A stretch of DNA of 64,000 bases from assembly GCF_019977295.1 (NCBI RefSeq), contig NZ_AP024651.1, positions 3,534,001 to 3,598,000 on the forward strand, written 5' to 3'. Positions within the stretch are counted from its first letter, which is position 1. Each line of letters opens with the position of its first letter. Source of the stretch: Arthrobacter sp. StoSoilB20 (GTDB taxonomy: Bacteria > Actinomycetota > Actinomycetes > Actinomycetales > Micrococcaceae). Shown in pieces: positions 1-9,065 of this stretch. The position numbers and the translations under genes were made by a program. Below the pieces are notes generated by a model. The model had not been told where the DNA came from and made no database searches. It saw nothing but the letters and a program-made list of their open reading frames with translations.

Positions 1-320
1 TCCCACCCTGTCCGGCAATACTGGCAGTCCCCGCAGGCAGACCAAAGCCAGGCATTGCCCACGATGTCGCCAACGGCAACGTCGGTGACACCCTCCCCCA
101 GCGCCACCACTTCGCCCACTCCTTCATGGCCCGGGATGAACGGCGGCGTTGGCTTGACGGGCCAGTCCCCTTCGGCGGCATGGAGGTCTGTATGACATAC
201 CCCGGAGGTGATGAGGCGGACCAGCGCTTGGCCGGGACCCGGCGTCGGGCGTTCCACTTCCTTGACCGTCAGGTCGGTTCCGAATTCGGTAACTACTGCT
301 GCTTGCATGGTGCTGGTCAT
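1..320 (-). CDS. Zinc-dependent alcohol dehydrogenase, N-terminal part
   Basis: The gene is cut by the left edge of the window; about 106 N-terminal residues are visible, starting at the ATG whose complement is 318-320. They read as the GroES-like half of a medium-chain zinc alcohol dehydrogenase. A catalytic-zinc segment GVCHTDLHA is followed by GHEGVGEVV and by the start of the structural-zinc cysteine cluster, CGDCQYC. Family members oxidise primary alcohols to aldehydes with NAD+. The gene follows an ExaC-type aldehyde dehydrogenase on the same strand, so ethanol to acetaldehyde to acetate is the likely route. A strong palindromic terminator lies between the two genes, so they are probably not fully cotranscribed. 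AdhP is the nearest named relative. The exact substrate is inference. Confidence 0.85.
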   Translation of the reverse strand, partial: MTSTMQAAVVTEFGTDLTVKEVERPTPGPGQALVRLITSGVCHTDLHAAEGDWPVKPTPPFIPGHEGVGEVVALGEGVTDVAVGDIVGNAWLWSACGDCQYCRTGW

Positions 321-355
321 TGACGATCTCCTTTGATCGGGACGAATGATGGGAC

Positions 356-412
356 TTTTTGTACAGCTGATGCCCCTAAAACCACTCCAGAAGGGCATCT
401 GCTGTACAAAAA
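356..412. terminator. 57-nt palindromic terminator, copy 1 of a repeated family
   Basis: The left arm TTTTTGTACAGCTGATGCCC and the right arm GGGCATCTGCTGTACAAAAA form an almost perfect 20-bp stem around a 17-nt loop. An A-tract on one side and a T-tract on the other suit bidirectional termination. It begins three bases beyond the stop codon of the aldehyde dehydrogenase gene (minus strand). Two more elements of exactly 57 nt with the same outer and loop-proximal bases occur at 3465-3521 and 35402-35458. Confidence 0.85.
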
Positions 413-415
413 CTT

Positions 416-1939
416 TTAGAAGAAGCCGAGCTTGTTCTCGTTGTAGCTGACCAGGAGGTTCTTGGTCTGCTGGTAGTGGTCCAGCATCATGGCGTGGTTC
501 TCACGGCCAATACCTGAGGACTTGTAGCCACCGAAGGCGGCACCTGCCGGGTAGGCGTGGTAGTTGTTGACCCACACGCGGCCGGCCTGGATTTCACGGC
601 CTGCACGGTAGGCGACGTTTCCGTTGCGCGACCACACTCCGGCACCAAGGCCGTAGAGGGTGTCATTGGCGATGCCGATGGCGTCGTTGTAATCGCTGAA
701 CTTGGTGACGGACACTACCGGGCCGAAGATCTCCTCCTGGAAGATGCGCATCCGGTTGTGGCCTTCGAAAATGGTGGGCTGGACGTAGTAACCGCCGGCC
801 AGATCGCCGGACAACTCGGCCCGGGCACCGCCGGTAAGGAGCTTGGCGCCCTCCTGCTTTCCGATGTCGATGTAGGAGAGGATCTTCTCCAGCTGGTCAT
901 TGGATGCCTGGGCGCCAACCTGCGTTTCGGTATCGAGGGGGTTGCCTTGGATGATGCTGTTGGTCCGGGCCACAACGTCGGTCATGAAGGAGTCGTAGAT
1001 GCCTTCCTGGACCAGTGCTCGGGACGGGCAGGTGCAGACTTCGCCCTGGTTGAAGGCAAAGAGCGTGAAGCCCTCCTGGGCCTTGTCATAGAAAGCGTCA
1101 TTCTGGTCCGCGACGTCGTCGAAGAAGATGTTGGGGCTCTTGCCGCCAAGTTCCAGAGTGACCGGAATGAGGTTGTTTGACGCGTACTGGCTGATGAGGC
1201 GCCCGGTGGTGGTTTCACCCGTAAAAGCGATCTTGCGGATGCGGGAACTGGAAGCCAACGGCTTGCCCGCCTCTACACCGAAGCCATTGACGACGTTCAC
1301 TACACCAGCGGGAAGGAGATCACCGATGAGCTCCATGAGGACCAGGATTGACGTGGGCGTCTGCTCGGCCGGCTTGAGAACTACGGCGTTGCCTGCCGCG
1401 AGTGCCGGTGCAAGCTTCCAGACGGCCATGAGGATCGGGAAGTTCCACGGGATGATCTGGCCCACCACGCCCAGCGGCTCCTTGAAGTGGTAGGCGGTGG
1501 TGTCCTCATCCAACTGGGAGAGGTGGCCTTCCTGAGCCCGGACTGCGGAAGCGAAATAGCGGAAGTGGTCCGCTGCCAGCGGGATGTCGGCATTGAGGGT
1601 TTCGCGGACGGGCTTGCCGTTGTCCCAGGTTTCGGCCACAGCGAGGAGTTCCACGTTCTCGTCAATGCGGTCGGCAATCTTGTTCAGGATGGCCGCGCGC
1701 TCGGTGGCGGAGGTTTTGCCCCAGGAAGGCGCAACCTTGTGGGCGGCATCCAGCGCCAGTTCGATGTCCTCGGACGTGCCCCGGGCAACTTCGCAGAAAG
1801 CCTTGCCCGTCACCGGAGTGATGTTCTCAAAGTAGGCGCCCTTGACCGGGGCAACCCACTCGCCGCCAATCCAGTTCTCGTACCGGTCCTTGAAAGTGAC
1901 CTTCGAACCCTCGGCACCCGGCTGTGCGTAAACAGTCAT
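416..1939 (-). CDS. exaC: Aldehyde dehydrogenase, ExaC/AldB (acetaldehyde) type
   Basis: A 507-residue NAD-dependent aldehyde dehydrogenase of normal full length. Visible motifs are the cofactor-binding segment [20 protein letters not shown], the glutamate loop [11 protein letters not shown], and the catalytic motif [12 protein letters not shown] with the nucleophile at about Cys302. The GEVCTC form with two nearby cysteines is typical of the ExaC/AldB/AcoD group, which oxidises acetaldehyde and other short aldehydes. A GAF-domain regulator lies just upstream and an alcohol dehydrogenase downstream on the same strand, matching an inducible alcohol/acetoin oxidation locus. Two short inverted repeats at 2004-2039, in the 96-bp gap before this gene, may be operator sites. 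Family assignment is firm; acetaldehyde as the main substrate is inferred from the subgroup and context. Confidence 0.92.
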   Translation of the reverse strand: MTVYAQPGAEGSKVTFKDRYENWIGGEWVAPVKGAYFENITPVTGKAFCEVARGTSEDIELALDAAHKVAPSWGKTSATERAAILNKIADRIDENVELLAVAETWDNGKPVRETLNADIPLAADHFRYFASAVRAQEGHLSQLDEDTTAYHFKEPLGVVGQIIPWNFPILMAVWKLAPALAAGNAVVLKPAEQTPTSILVLMELIGDLLPAGVVNVVNGFGVEAGKPLASSSRIRKIAFTGETTTGRLISQYASNNLIPVTLELGGKSPNIFFDDVADQNDAFYDKAQEGFTLFAFNQGEVCTCPSRALVQEGIYDSFMTDVVARTNSIIQGNPLDTETQVGAQASNDQLEKILSYIDIGKQEGAKLLTGGARAELSGDLAGGYYVQPTIFEGHNRMRIFQEEIFGPVVSVTKFSDYNDAIGIANDTLYGLGAGVWSRNGNVAYRAGREIQAGRVWVNNYHAYPAGAAFGGYKSSGIGRENHAMMLDHYQQTKNLLVSYNENKLGFF

Positions 1940-2003
1940 TGCTAGCTCCTTTGCTGCGAATCACGGTGGCTGTCGCCATTGATCCGAGCCTAAGAGCGGG
2001 GAG

Positions 2004-2022
2004 GTTGCAGCTACGTTGCAAC
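2004..2022. promoter_or_regulatory. Inverted repeat upstream of exaC, candidate operator
   Basis: GTTGCA and TGCAAC face each other across 7 bases, about 65 bp upstream of the exaC start. A second small dyad, GTGAG-N4-CTCAC, lies at 2026-2039 and runs into the stop of the upstream regulator gene. Both sit where an activator or repressor of exaC would bind. The link to the GAF regulator is inference from position only. Confidence 0.4.
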
Positions 2023-2035
2023 CATGTGAGTCAGC

Positions 2036-3379
2036 TCACGCTTTCATTTCCCTGTCGATGCGTTCAAGATCAGCGACGACGGCGGCCCGCTTGGGTGAGC
2101 GCGGCGGCAGCAACTTCAACACGGCCAGGCGGAGGTCGACGTCGTACTTCGCTTCCGGCAGCTCCGCGTACTTGAGGAGCGAATCCACGCTGCCGTCACT
2201 GAGCAGCGCCTCGCGCAGCAAGTGCGAGACCCTCTCACGCAACTGCACGACGCCGGGCGCCTCCGAACGTGGCAAAAGCCCGCCCTTGTAGATTTCCAAG
2301 GCAATGCGGTGCGCGCCGCGCTGAAGGCAACTGAGGACCTGCCCGGAGTCGGGCAGCAAATCGACCGGCAAACGGTAAGGCCGCGACTCGGGGACCGCCC
2401 CCGGGCTGAGTTCCTGGATGACTTTCCGGAGGCGGACCATCTCAGCCCTCAGGGTGACCGCCGAGCCGTCGCCCGGATACAAATGGGCGCAGAGGTCATC
2501 CGCGCTAAGTCCAGCGGGATGATTGCTCAGGATGGCCAGAATCTCGCTGTGCCTGGCGGACAAGGACACTGTCCGGCCGTCGATGCTGAGCAGGGCCTGG
2601 TCTCGGCCCAACAACTGCAGGCTGTTCCGGTACAGCGTGTGGCTGGAAGCGGCAGCCGCGCTCCGGCGTCGGGGTTTGTCCTTGACTGCGGCCGCCAGCG
2701 TCAAACGTTCAATGCGCAGCTGGGCCTGGGCTGCCGCAACGGTCGCCTCCACCAGGGAAAGGGTGTGCGCCGCCACCGCCGTTTCAGTGCCGGTGATGTC
2801 CACAACGCCCAGGACCGCCCCGGAATCGGGATCATGGAAGGGAACAGCAGTGCAGCTCCAAGGATGGACAGAGCGCTTGAAATGTTCCGCCCCCGAGATC
2901 TGGATGCTGCGGTCAAGGGCCAGCGCGGTCCCGGGAGCGCTGGTGCCTACGGACGCTTCAGACCAGTCAGCGCCCGCCACGAACATCATGCTTTCAGCGC
3001 GGCGCTGCATCACAGGATCGCCATCCACCCACAAGAGCCGTCCTACGTCGTCCCCCACTGCCACCAACAGGCCACTGTCATGGCTGGGCTGAACCAGGAG
3101 CTTCTTGATCACGGGCATGATGGTGGCCAAAGGGTGCTGCCGGCGGTACTCCTCCAGCTCATCGCGGTCCATGGCGAGCGGAGCTTCAGCGACGTCCGGG
3201 TTGGCCTGCAGGCTCGCGGACCTCTGCCAGGATTCACGGACCAGGCGCCGCAATCCGGCGATGTCTTCGGGCACTCCGAGACGCAAGGAATCCAAGCGCT
3301 CATGGCCTGAGAGGGCACGCTTCTGCAGCAACTCCGCGGCCTCGCTGCCTGGAACCGGCGGATGGACTGGATTCCTCAT
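2036..3379 (-). CDS. GAF-domain transcriptional regulator with C-terminal winged helix
   Basis: A 447-residue protein. The first 80 residues contain the AcoR-like lead segment LRRLVRESWQRSASLQANPD. A GAF-type sensor region follows at about residues 90-240, including GTALALDRSIQISGAEHF and a conserved HPWSC segment. The C-terminal half has a winged-helix-like stretch at about residues 270-340 (SARHSEILAILSNHPAGLSA). No sigma-54 AAA+ domain or Fis helix is present, so it differs from classical AcoR. This GAF plus winged-helix arrangement is common in actinobacteria beside exaC/adh genes, where it is presumed to respond to alcohols or aldehydes. It precedes exaC on the same strand by 96 bp. Function as the local regulator is inferred. 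Confidence 0.78.
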   Translation of the reverse strand: MRNPVHPPVPGSEAAELLQKRALSGHERLDSLRLGVPEDIAGLRRLVRESWQRSASLQANPDVAEAPLAMDRDELEEYRRQHPLATIMPVIKKLLVQPSHDSGLLVAVGDDVGRLLWVDGDPVMQRRAESMMFVAGADWSEASVGTSAPGTALALDRSIQISGAEHFKRSVHPWSCTAVPFHDPDSGAVLGVVDITGTETAVAAHTLSLVEATVAAAQAQLRIERLTLAAAVKDKPRRRSAAAASSHTLYRNSLQLLGRDQALLSIDGRTVSLSARHSEILAILSNHPAGLSADDLCAHLYPGDGSAVTLRAEMVRLRKVIQELSPGAVPESRPYRLPVDLLPDSGQVLSCLQRGAHRIALEIYKGGLLPRSEAPGVVQLRERVSHLLREALLSDGSVDSLLKYAELPEAKYDVDLRLAVLKLLPPRSPKRAAVVADLERIDREMKA

Positions 3380-3464
3380 CGAACTCCCTGGTAGTCCGCT
3401 ATGACAGTGCTCTGCACATGTGGTGGGCGGGACAGTATCGAGAAGTCTAGTTCGGGGAAGGGAG

Positions 3465-3521
3465 TTTTTGTACAGATGAAGCCCCTAAAGCAGCCGAATA
3501 AGGGCATCAGCTGTACAAAAA
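3465..3521. terminator. 57-nt palindromic terminator, copy 2
   Basis: TTTTTGTACA at the left and TGTACAAAAA at the right close a long imperfect stem with GCCCCTAA and AAGGGCAT near the loop. It begins eight bases beyond the stop of the FprA-like gene and separates it from the GAF regulator, both on the minus strand. Length and key bases match copies at 356-412 and 35402-35458. Confidence 0.85.
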
Positions 3522-3528
3522 CGCCTTG

Positions 3529-4977
3529 TCAGCCGCGGGAGATCCGGATCATTTCCTCGCGCGGAACAACCTTGATGCGCTCTCGGACCACACCCCCGCC
3601 TTCTCCAGCCGATCCTTCGGCGGAAGTCCAGGCAGCACCCAGCGCGGCCTCATGGGCATCGAGCCTGTTCCAGCCTTCCCAGGTGGTGTACTCGATCCCC
3701 CGTTCTTCCAGGAGATCAATGATGGCCTGCGGATCCGGGTTCTCCGCCGGGGGCAGGTTGAGCCGGTCTTCGAGGAGGAATCCGATGGTCTCCAATGCAT
3801 CGCCCTTGGTATGGCCGATCAGCCCCACCGGTCCGCGCTTGATCCAGCCCGTGGCGTAGATTCCCGGCACGGGCTCGCCGTCGGCACCCAGGACGCGACC
3901 GCCGTCGTTCGGAATGACGCCGCGGCGGGCGTCGTACTCAAGCTCCTCCAACGGCGAACCGTGATAGCCGATGGCCCGGTACACCGACTGGACCGGATAC
4001 TCGATGAACTCCCCCGTGCCCTTGACGTTGCCCGTTCCGTCCAGTTGCATGCGCTCGAACTTAATCCCCGAGACCTTGCCCGGGGTCTCCGGCGAATCCA
4101 GGATCTCCACCGGACTGTGCAGGAAGTGCAGGTGCAGGCGACGGGAGGAGGGCTGCTCGGACTCGGCGTGCTCCTCCACCAGCCAGTTCGTCATGGTGTT
4201 GACCATGGTCTTGATCTGGTTGTTCGTCCTGATGGCCTCGTCCGAGGCTTCGTCGAACTCGAAATCTTCCGGGTAAAGGACGATGTCCACGTCCTTGCAG
4301 TGGGACAGTTCGCGCAGTTCCAACGGCGTGAACTTCACCTGCGCCGGACCGCGGCGGCCGAAGACGTGAACGTCTGTCACCGGCGACTTCTTCAGTCCTG
4401 CGTAGACGTTGTCCGGGATCTCCGTGACCAGCAATTCCTCCGGGTGCTTGACCAGCATTCGGGCCACGTCCAAAGCCACGTTGCCGTTGCCGATCACCGC
4501 GATTTCCTTGGCATCGAGCGGCCAGTCGCGGGGAACATCCGGGTGTCCGTCATACCAGGAGACGAAGTCCGCGCCGCCAAAGGATCCTTCAAGTTCAACA
4601 CCGGGGATATTCAGGTCGGCGTCCTTGATGGCACCGGTAGAGAAGATCACGGCGTCATAGAAAGCCCGGAAGTCATGCAGGGTGAGGTCCCTGCCGTAGG
4701 TCACGTTGCCCAGGAAGCGGATATCGCCGCGGTCCAAAACCTTGTGCAGCGCATTGACGATCCCCTTGATCCGCGGGTGGTCCGGAGCCACACCGTAGCG
4801 GATCAGTCCGTACGGTGCCGGATAGGCCTCGAAGAGATCAATGCTGACCTCCACATGTCCGTCCTTAACCTCGTTGGATTTGGTCAGGATGTCCGCGGCG
4901 TACACGCCTGCTGGTCCTGCACCAACGATCGCCACGCGCAGCGGACGATTGGGGGTTGTTGCGGCTGAGTTGGACAC
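3529..4977 (-). CDS. fprA: FprA-type ferredoxin/adrenodoxin-NADP+ reductase, paralogue 1
   Basis: A 482-residue FAD enzyme starting at GTG 4977, preceded by a GGAAGGG ribosome-binding site. The N-terminal FAD site reads VAIVGAGPAGVYAADIL. The NADP region contains AVIGNGNVALDVARML and FGRRGPAQVKFTPLELREL, and ATGWIKRGPVGLIGHTKGDA is the C-terminal FAD signature of the adrenodoxin-reductase-like FprA family. These enzymes pass electrons between NADPH and ferredoxin. A clear paralogue sits at 17028-18494 beside a siroheme gene. This copy is alone: it is bounded downstream by a palindromic terminator and diverges from rarD. Its ferredoxin partner is not visible. Family call is firm; physiological role is open. 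Confidence 0.9.
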   Translation of the reverse strand: MSNSAATTPNRPLRVAIVGAGPAGVYAADILTKSNEVKDGHVEVSIDLFEAYPAPYGLIRYGVAPDHPRIKGIVNALHKVLDRGDIRFLGNVTYGRDLTLHDFRAFYDAVIFSTGAIKDADLNIPGVELEGSFGGADFVSWYDGHPDVPRDWPLDAKEIAVIGNGNVALDVARMLVKHPEELLVTEIPDNVYAGLKKSPVTDVHVFGRRGPAQVKFTPLELRELSHCKDVDIVLYPEDFEFDEASDEAIRTNNQIKTMVNTMTNWLVEEHAESEQPSSRRLHLHFLHSPVEILDSPETPGKVSGIKFERMQLDGTGNVKGTGEFIEYPVQSVYRAIGYHGSPLEELEYDARRGVIPNDGGRVLGADGEPVPGIYATGWIKRGPVGLIGHTKGDALETIGFLLEDRLNLPPAENPDPQAIIDLLEERGIEYTTWEGWNRLDAHEAALGAAWTSAEGSAGEGGGVVRERIKVVPREEMIRISRG

Positions 4978-5134
4978 CGTTAGCCCTTCCGAAGCAGTGA
5001 GCCACGCCCGTTGGTGGGGCGCGCAGATTCCAATTCTAGATGTCGACCCTACGCCCGGACGCTTATATGGCAGGAGTCACGGAAATTCACCAAGATTGCG
5101 GAATATTGCGGGCACACGTGGTGTTGGCGACAAT

Positions 5135-6166
5135 GTGTCGACTCCGGATCAGATAACTGCCAGCTCTTCCTCTTCAAACCAGCCCACGACGACGACTGCC
5201 GGGGTCGGCGGCAAACCCGCCCGCGGTGCCGGCAAGCCCGTGCGGAGCGAGTCGACAGCGGGAATCCTCTTCGGAATCGGTGCCTACGGCCTGTGGGGGC
5301 TCCTCCCCCTCTACTTCTATGTCCTGATGCCGGCCAGCGCCGTGGAAATCGTGGCAAACCGGGTTGTCTGGTCCTTGATCTTCTGTGCACTGCTCATCAC
5401 GATTACCCGGGCTTGGCGGGTGTTCGGCGCAGCCGTGAAGGACCGTTCAGTTTTCGGGCCCTTGGCCTTGGCAGCCGGCCTTATTGCCATCAACTGGCTG
5501 ACCTACACTTTCGGGGTCACCACCGGCCATGCCGTTGAGACTTCACTGGGCTACTTCATCAATCCCCTGGTTTCTGTCCTCCTGGGCGTTTTTGTCCTGA
5601 AGGAAAAGCTGCGCCCCTTGCAGTGGGCAGCGGTGGGCATCGGCTTCGTCGCCGTGGGGGTCCTGACGTTCTCTTACGGTCAGCTTCCTTGGATTGCCCT
5701 GATCCTGGCTTTCAGTTTCGGTTTGTACGGTTTCGTGAAGAAGCGTGTTGGCCCCAAGGTTGACGCCCTGACGAGCCTGAGCGTTGAGACCGTTGTACTG
5801 GCTCCGTTCGCCGCGATCACCATGGTGGTGCTGGGCGCCACTGGAGTTGCCACGCTGACCACCCAGGGAGCGGGGCACCTCTGGTTGCTGGTGGCTTCGG
5901 GCGTCATCACGGCCGTGCCTTTGCTCTTCTTTGGAGCTTCAGCCCGCCGTCTGCCGATGACCACCATAGGCCTGCTGCAGTATTTCGCGCCGGTTCTTCA
6001 GTTCGTGGTCGCCCTGACCGTGTTCAACGAGACCATGACCACTGCCCGCTGGATCGGCTTCTGCGTGGTGTGGTTGGCCTTGGTGTTGCTCACCATCGAC
6101 ATGCTGCGGACTACGCGGAAGAACTCCGTGCTGAAGAAGCAGGCCCGGCTGGCTGCTGCCGGGTAG
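5135..6166 (+). CDS. rarD: RarD-type EamA family transporter
   Basis: About 343 residues if the GTG at 5135 is used. The open frame runs upstream, but that part overlaps the FprA gene and does not look like protein. A 45-residue polar Ser/Thr-rich tail is followed by about ten hydrophobic segments. The first contains AYGLWGLLPLYFYVL and the following loop EIVANRVVWS, both typical of RarD. RarD proteins are inner-membrane exporters of the drug/metabolite superfamily; the natural substrate is unknown. The gene is transcribed away from fprA and is followed within 6 bp by a strong palindrome, so it appears monocistronic. The start codon is the least certain point because no good ribosome-binding site precedes it. 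Confidence 0.88.
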   Translation: MSTPDQITASSSSSNQPTTTTAGVGGKPARGAGKPVRSESTAGILFGIGAYGLWGLLPLYFYVLMPASAVEIVANRVVWSLIFCALLITITRAWRVFGAAVKDRSVFGPLALAAGLIAINWLTYTFGVTTGHAVETSLGYFINPLVSVLLGVFVLKEKLRPLQWAAVGIGFVAVGVLTFSYGQLPWIALILAFSFGLYGFVKKRVGPKVDALTSLSVETVVLAPFAAITMVVLGATGVATLTTQGAGHLWLLVASGVITAVPLLFFGASARRLPMTTIGLLQYFAPVLQFVVALTVFNETMTTARWIGFCVVWLALVLLTIDMLRTTRKNSVLKKQARLAAAG

Positions 6167-6171
6167 TTCTG

Positions 6172-6234
6172 CAACGCGGGGTCACTTATGGCCCCTTCGA
6201 CGGCGCTTAAGGGGCCATAAGTGACCCCGCGTTG
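6172..6234. terminator. Large perfect palindrome downstream of rarD
   Basis: A 24-bp perfect stem runs from CAACGCGGGGTCACTTATGG at the left to its complement at the right, with a 15-nt loop and a short T-run after it. It starts 5 bp after the rarD stop and fits a rho-independent terminator. The loop-proximal GGCCCCTT...CTTAAGGGGCC resembles the 57-nt family, but the outer arms differ. Confidence 0.8.
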
Positions 6235-6452
6235 TTTTAGTCCAGTACGTGTTGTGCAGTTCTGTTCATTTCTGTTGAGAGGGCAGGGAACCGGACATAA
6301 GGTTGCGGAAACTTTTCCCAACCACGTCCACCCATCCCGCCCTGGCCACCCGACGCCCCCGCCGCCATTGCAGCTCGCCCGGTTCGCGCAGCTCGCGCTG
6401 GGTGCGAAGGGTGGGCGGGGAACCCGGGGCAACAGTTTTGAACGGAGCAGTT

Positions 6453-8885
6453 TTGAACTTCAATGGACCAGCAGTGAGTCGCAGGACCCTCTTCCGCACC
6501 GCCGCGGCCGCCGCCGTCGCGGGTGCGCTGCTTTCCCAGGCCGTGCCATCATTTGCCGCTTCCGGACTGCAGGAATTGATTGATCGACGGCGGATGGTGC
6601 TGACCGGGGGCCGCAGCGCCGCAGACATTCCCGAGCTCGCCGCGCAGTTGGAAGGAATGGGCCAGACCGCCGCGAAGTGGTGGGAGTCCATGGACAAGTC
6701 GGCCGCCCGGACCTCGCTGTGGAGCGACATACCGCTGACCGGCATTGGGCAGTCGGCCGATGCCACGGGCAACATGGGCCTGCATTTCAACCGCCTCTAT
6801 GACATGGCACTTGGATACGCCGTTCCGGGGAACCCTTATGCGGGCAGCCCGGAGCTGGCCGCTGACATTGTTGCGGGCTTGCAGCTCCTGAGTGACACCG
6901 CCTACAAGCCATCCGTGAAGGCAGCCGGCAACTGGTGGTTCTGGGAGATCGGCGTGCCCCGGAAGACCGTGGACATCCTGACGCTCCTCTACGCTGAAGT
7001 TCCGGAAGCTCTCCGCACGTCATTGTTGGCTGCCGTCCGTTGGTTCGCGCCCAACCCGAATTGGCGCGGACGTGCCACATCCTTGGCAGAGACCGGCGCC
7101 AACCGCGTGGACAAATCGCTGGCCTGCTGCATGCGGGGCATCCTGGACAACAAGGATAGTGAAATAGCGCTGGGCAGGGATGCCTTGAGCGACACCGTCC
7201 GTGGCGGGGTCAACAGCGTCTTCACGTACGTAACCAGCGGCGACGGCTTCTATGCTGACGGCTCCTACGTCCAGCACTCCTACCTGCCCTACGCGGGAAC
7301 CTACGGAGTGGTGGCCCTGGCCGGAATCGCTGAGATCATCGCCATGTTGGGCGGCAGTACCTGGGCAGTCAACGACCCCAAGCAGTCCGTGCTCCTCAAC
7401 GCCGTGGAGGATACCTATGCCCCGTTCGTGTGGGACGGACGGATCATGGACACCATCCGCGGCCGTGCTGTCTCCAGGCAGCGCGAGCCCGACTACGTCA
7501 GCGGCTTTGGGCTCATCTCAGCAGTCCTGCTGCTGGCCCCGGGCTGCGAGGAACCCTACAAGTCGCGGTTCCTGGCCTTGGCCAAGGGCTGGCTGGAACG
7601 CTGCGCGGACCAGAAACTCGTGGGGCATCCAACCCAGAGCCTGGCAAAGTCCCTGTTGTCCCTGGGCGTCCTGTCCGACGCTGCCGTAACTGCGGCACCG
7701 GCGCCCGTCTACAGCCGTATGTTCGCTGACCAGGACAGGCTGGTCCATCACCGCCCCCAGTGGGGCTGCACTGTGAACCTTTCCTCCAAGCGCATAGGCC
7801 GCTTCGAATGGGGCAACAGCGAGAACAACCTTGGTTGGTATCAGGGCGACGGGATGACATTCCTCTACACACGGCAGGATCCGTCCCAGTTCAGCGCAGA
7901 CTTCTGGCCGACTGTGGATCCGTACTCACTTCCCGGAACCACCGTCAATGACCAGGCGAGGGTCAGCGGAGCCGGGGGTGCGGGCACCGGAATTCCCCGC
8001 GCTTTCCAAGCATTTGCCGGCGGGCTGACCGTGGATGGCCGCTGGGGCGTCGTCGGCATGGACCACCTCAACCACAACAAGACCCTGTCCGGCCGGAAAT
8101 CGTGGTTCTTCCTGGACGACGCAGTGGTCTGCCTCGGTGCGGGTATTACCGGTACCGGGGGTTCGGCCGTGCAGACCACGGTGGAAAACAGGTCCTTCGC
8201 GGCCGGTGCCGTTCCTGCGCTGCGCACCGATTCCCGGAACAGGACCATGGCGGCCGGAGACGCCGCCGTGGCTGTGAAGCGGTCCGTGCATGTAGAAGGC
8301 CATGGCGGCTACGTGTTCCTGGAAGCGCCAGGGGTTTCCGGCAGCACTGAAGTGGCCGTGATCCGTCGGACGGGCTCGTGGTTCGACATCAATTCAGGGG
8401 CGGACACCGGCGGCACCAAAGATCCCGTGACCCGGGACTATGTGACCATCACGAATCGTCATGGCAAAGATCCCGTGGGGTCCGGCTACGCCTACATGGT
8501 GCTTCCCGCTGCCAGCCACTCTGACAATTTCTCCCAGTCCGCGAATCCCGGGGTGAAAGTCCTGGCCAACTCCGCGGAGGTCCAAATGGTGGAGGTAGCC
8601 AAGGATCAACTGGTCATGGCCAACTTCTTCACTGCAGGTTCCGGTGGCGGCTACTCGGTGTCCGGGCCATGCACCGTGGCGGCACAGATGACCGGGGACA
8701 AGCTCGGGCTCTCCGTGGCTGATCCGTCCCGGACCCAGTCCTCTGTGCGGATCACCGTGGATGGGGCGTGGAGCAAGCTGGCGGATTCCGATGCCGGAGT
8801 GACTTTGGTCAGCACCACTCCGCTCGTCATCGAGGTCCAGTTGGACGGACACGGCCACCAGAAGAACCTGACGCTGGGCACCTAG
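6453..8885 (+). CDS. Secreted polysaccharide lyase family 8 (hyaluronate/xanthan lyase-like)
   Basis: About 810 residues from TTG 6453, chosen because GGAG lies about 7 bp upstream and the resulting N-terminus is a normal signal peptide. GTG 6474 is an alternative, and the frame remains open back to 6303. The N-terminus SRRTLFRTAAAAAVAGALLS is a twin-arginine-like export signal with an AxA-type cleavage region. The alpha-toroid domain carries the PL8 signatures NWWFWEIGVPRKTVDIL (catalytic Asn) and DGSYVQHSYLPYAGTYG (His/Tyr). The C-terminal half is the beta-sandwich region. PL8 enzymes cleave uronic-acid polymers such as hyaluronan, chondroitin or xanthan by beta-elimination. No cell-wall anchor is seen, so free secretion is likely. 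Which polymer is attacked cannot be read from the sequence. Confidence 0.9.
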   Translation: MNFNGPAVSRRTLFRTAAAAAVAGALLSQAVPSFAASGLQELIDRRRMVLTGGRSAADIPELAAQLEGMGQTAAKWWESMDKSAARTSLWSDIPLTGIGQSADATGNMGLHFNRLYDMALGYAVPGNPYAGSPELAADIVAGLQLLSDTAYKPSVKAAGNWWFWEIGVPRKTVDILTLLYAEVPEALRTSLLAAVRWFAPNPNWRGRATSLAETGANRVDKSLACCMRGILDNKDSEIALGRDALSDTVRGGVNSVFTYVTSGDGFYADGSYVQHSYLPYAGTYGVVALAGIAEIIAMLGGSTWAVNDPKQSVLLNAVEDTYAPFVWDGRIMDTIRGRAVSRQREPDYVSGFGLISAVLLLAPGCEEPYKSRFLALAKGWLERCADQKLVGHPTQSLAKSLLSLGVLSDAAVTAAPAPVYSRMFADQDRLVHHRPQWGCTVNLSSKRIGRFEWGNSENNLGWYQGDGMTFLYTRQDPSQFSADFWPTVDPYSLPGTTVNDQARVSGAGGAGTGIPRAFQAFAGGLTVDGRWGVVGMDHLNHNKTLSGRKSWFFLDDAVVCLGAGITGTGGSAVQTTVENRSFAAGAVPALRTDSRNRTMAAGDAAVAVKRSVHVEGHGGYVFLEAPGVSGSTEVAVIRRTGSWFDINSGADTGGTKDPVTRDYVTITNRHGKDPVGSGYAYMVLPAASHSDNFSQSANPGVKVLANSAEVQMVEVAKDQLVMANFFTAGSGGGYSVSGPCTVAAQMTGDKLGLSVADPSRTQSSVRITVDGAWSKLADSDAGVTLVSTTPLVIEVQLDGHGHQKNLTLGT

Positions 8886-8925
8886 GCGCGATCCGCCGTC
8901 GTGCGTCCTGCGGTTGGTTCGCCGA

Positions 8926-8988
8926 GTTCGCGGGAACACTGCGAGGACCGCCGGAAACTTCCAGCGATCTCGACGGTCTCCCGCGAAC
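8926..8988. repeat. Imperfect inverted repeat after the lyase gene
   Basis: GTTCGCGGGA at 8926-8935 is mirrored by TCCCGCGAAC at 8979-8988, with inner partial pairing of GAGGACCG and CGGTCTC. It could fold into a long hairpin in the gap between the lyase and gabT. A separate, stronger terminator follows it, so this is more likely a repetitive palindromic element than the main terminator. Confidence 0.5.
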
Positions 8989-9008
8989 ACGGCGGCGAGA
9001 GTTAAACA

Positions 9009-9046
9009 AAGGAGGGCCGGGTTCACGAATGAACCCGGCCCTCCTT
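9009..9046. terminator. Bidirectional terminator between convergent genes
   Basis: A perfect 16-bp stem, AAGGAGGGCCGGGTTC and its complement, with a 6-nt loop. It lies between the lyase gene (plus strand) and gabT (minus strand), which converge here, and can serve both. Confidence 0.85.
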
Positions 9047-9065
9047 GTGTGCGAAGCGGTGAAGC

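Noticed and set aside
557..1180. Plus-strand frame opposite exaC (and the many similar antisense frames opposite fprA, gabT, patD-like, nirA and others)
   Set aside because: High-GC codon bias creates long antisense frames. They carry no domain motifs, and the minus-strand genes have full, recognisable motif sets.
4841..5134. N-terminal extension of the rarD product
   Set aside because: The extra frame overlaps the fprA gene antisense and encodes no membrane or signal-like segment; GTG 5135 is closer to the family start.
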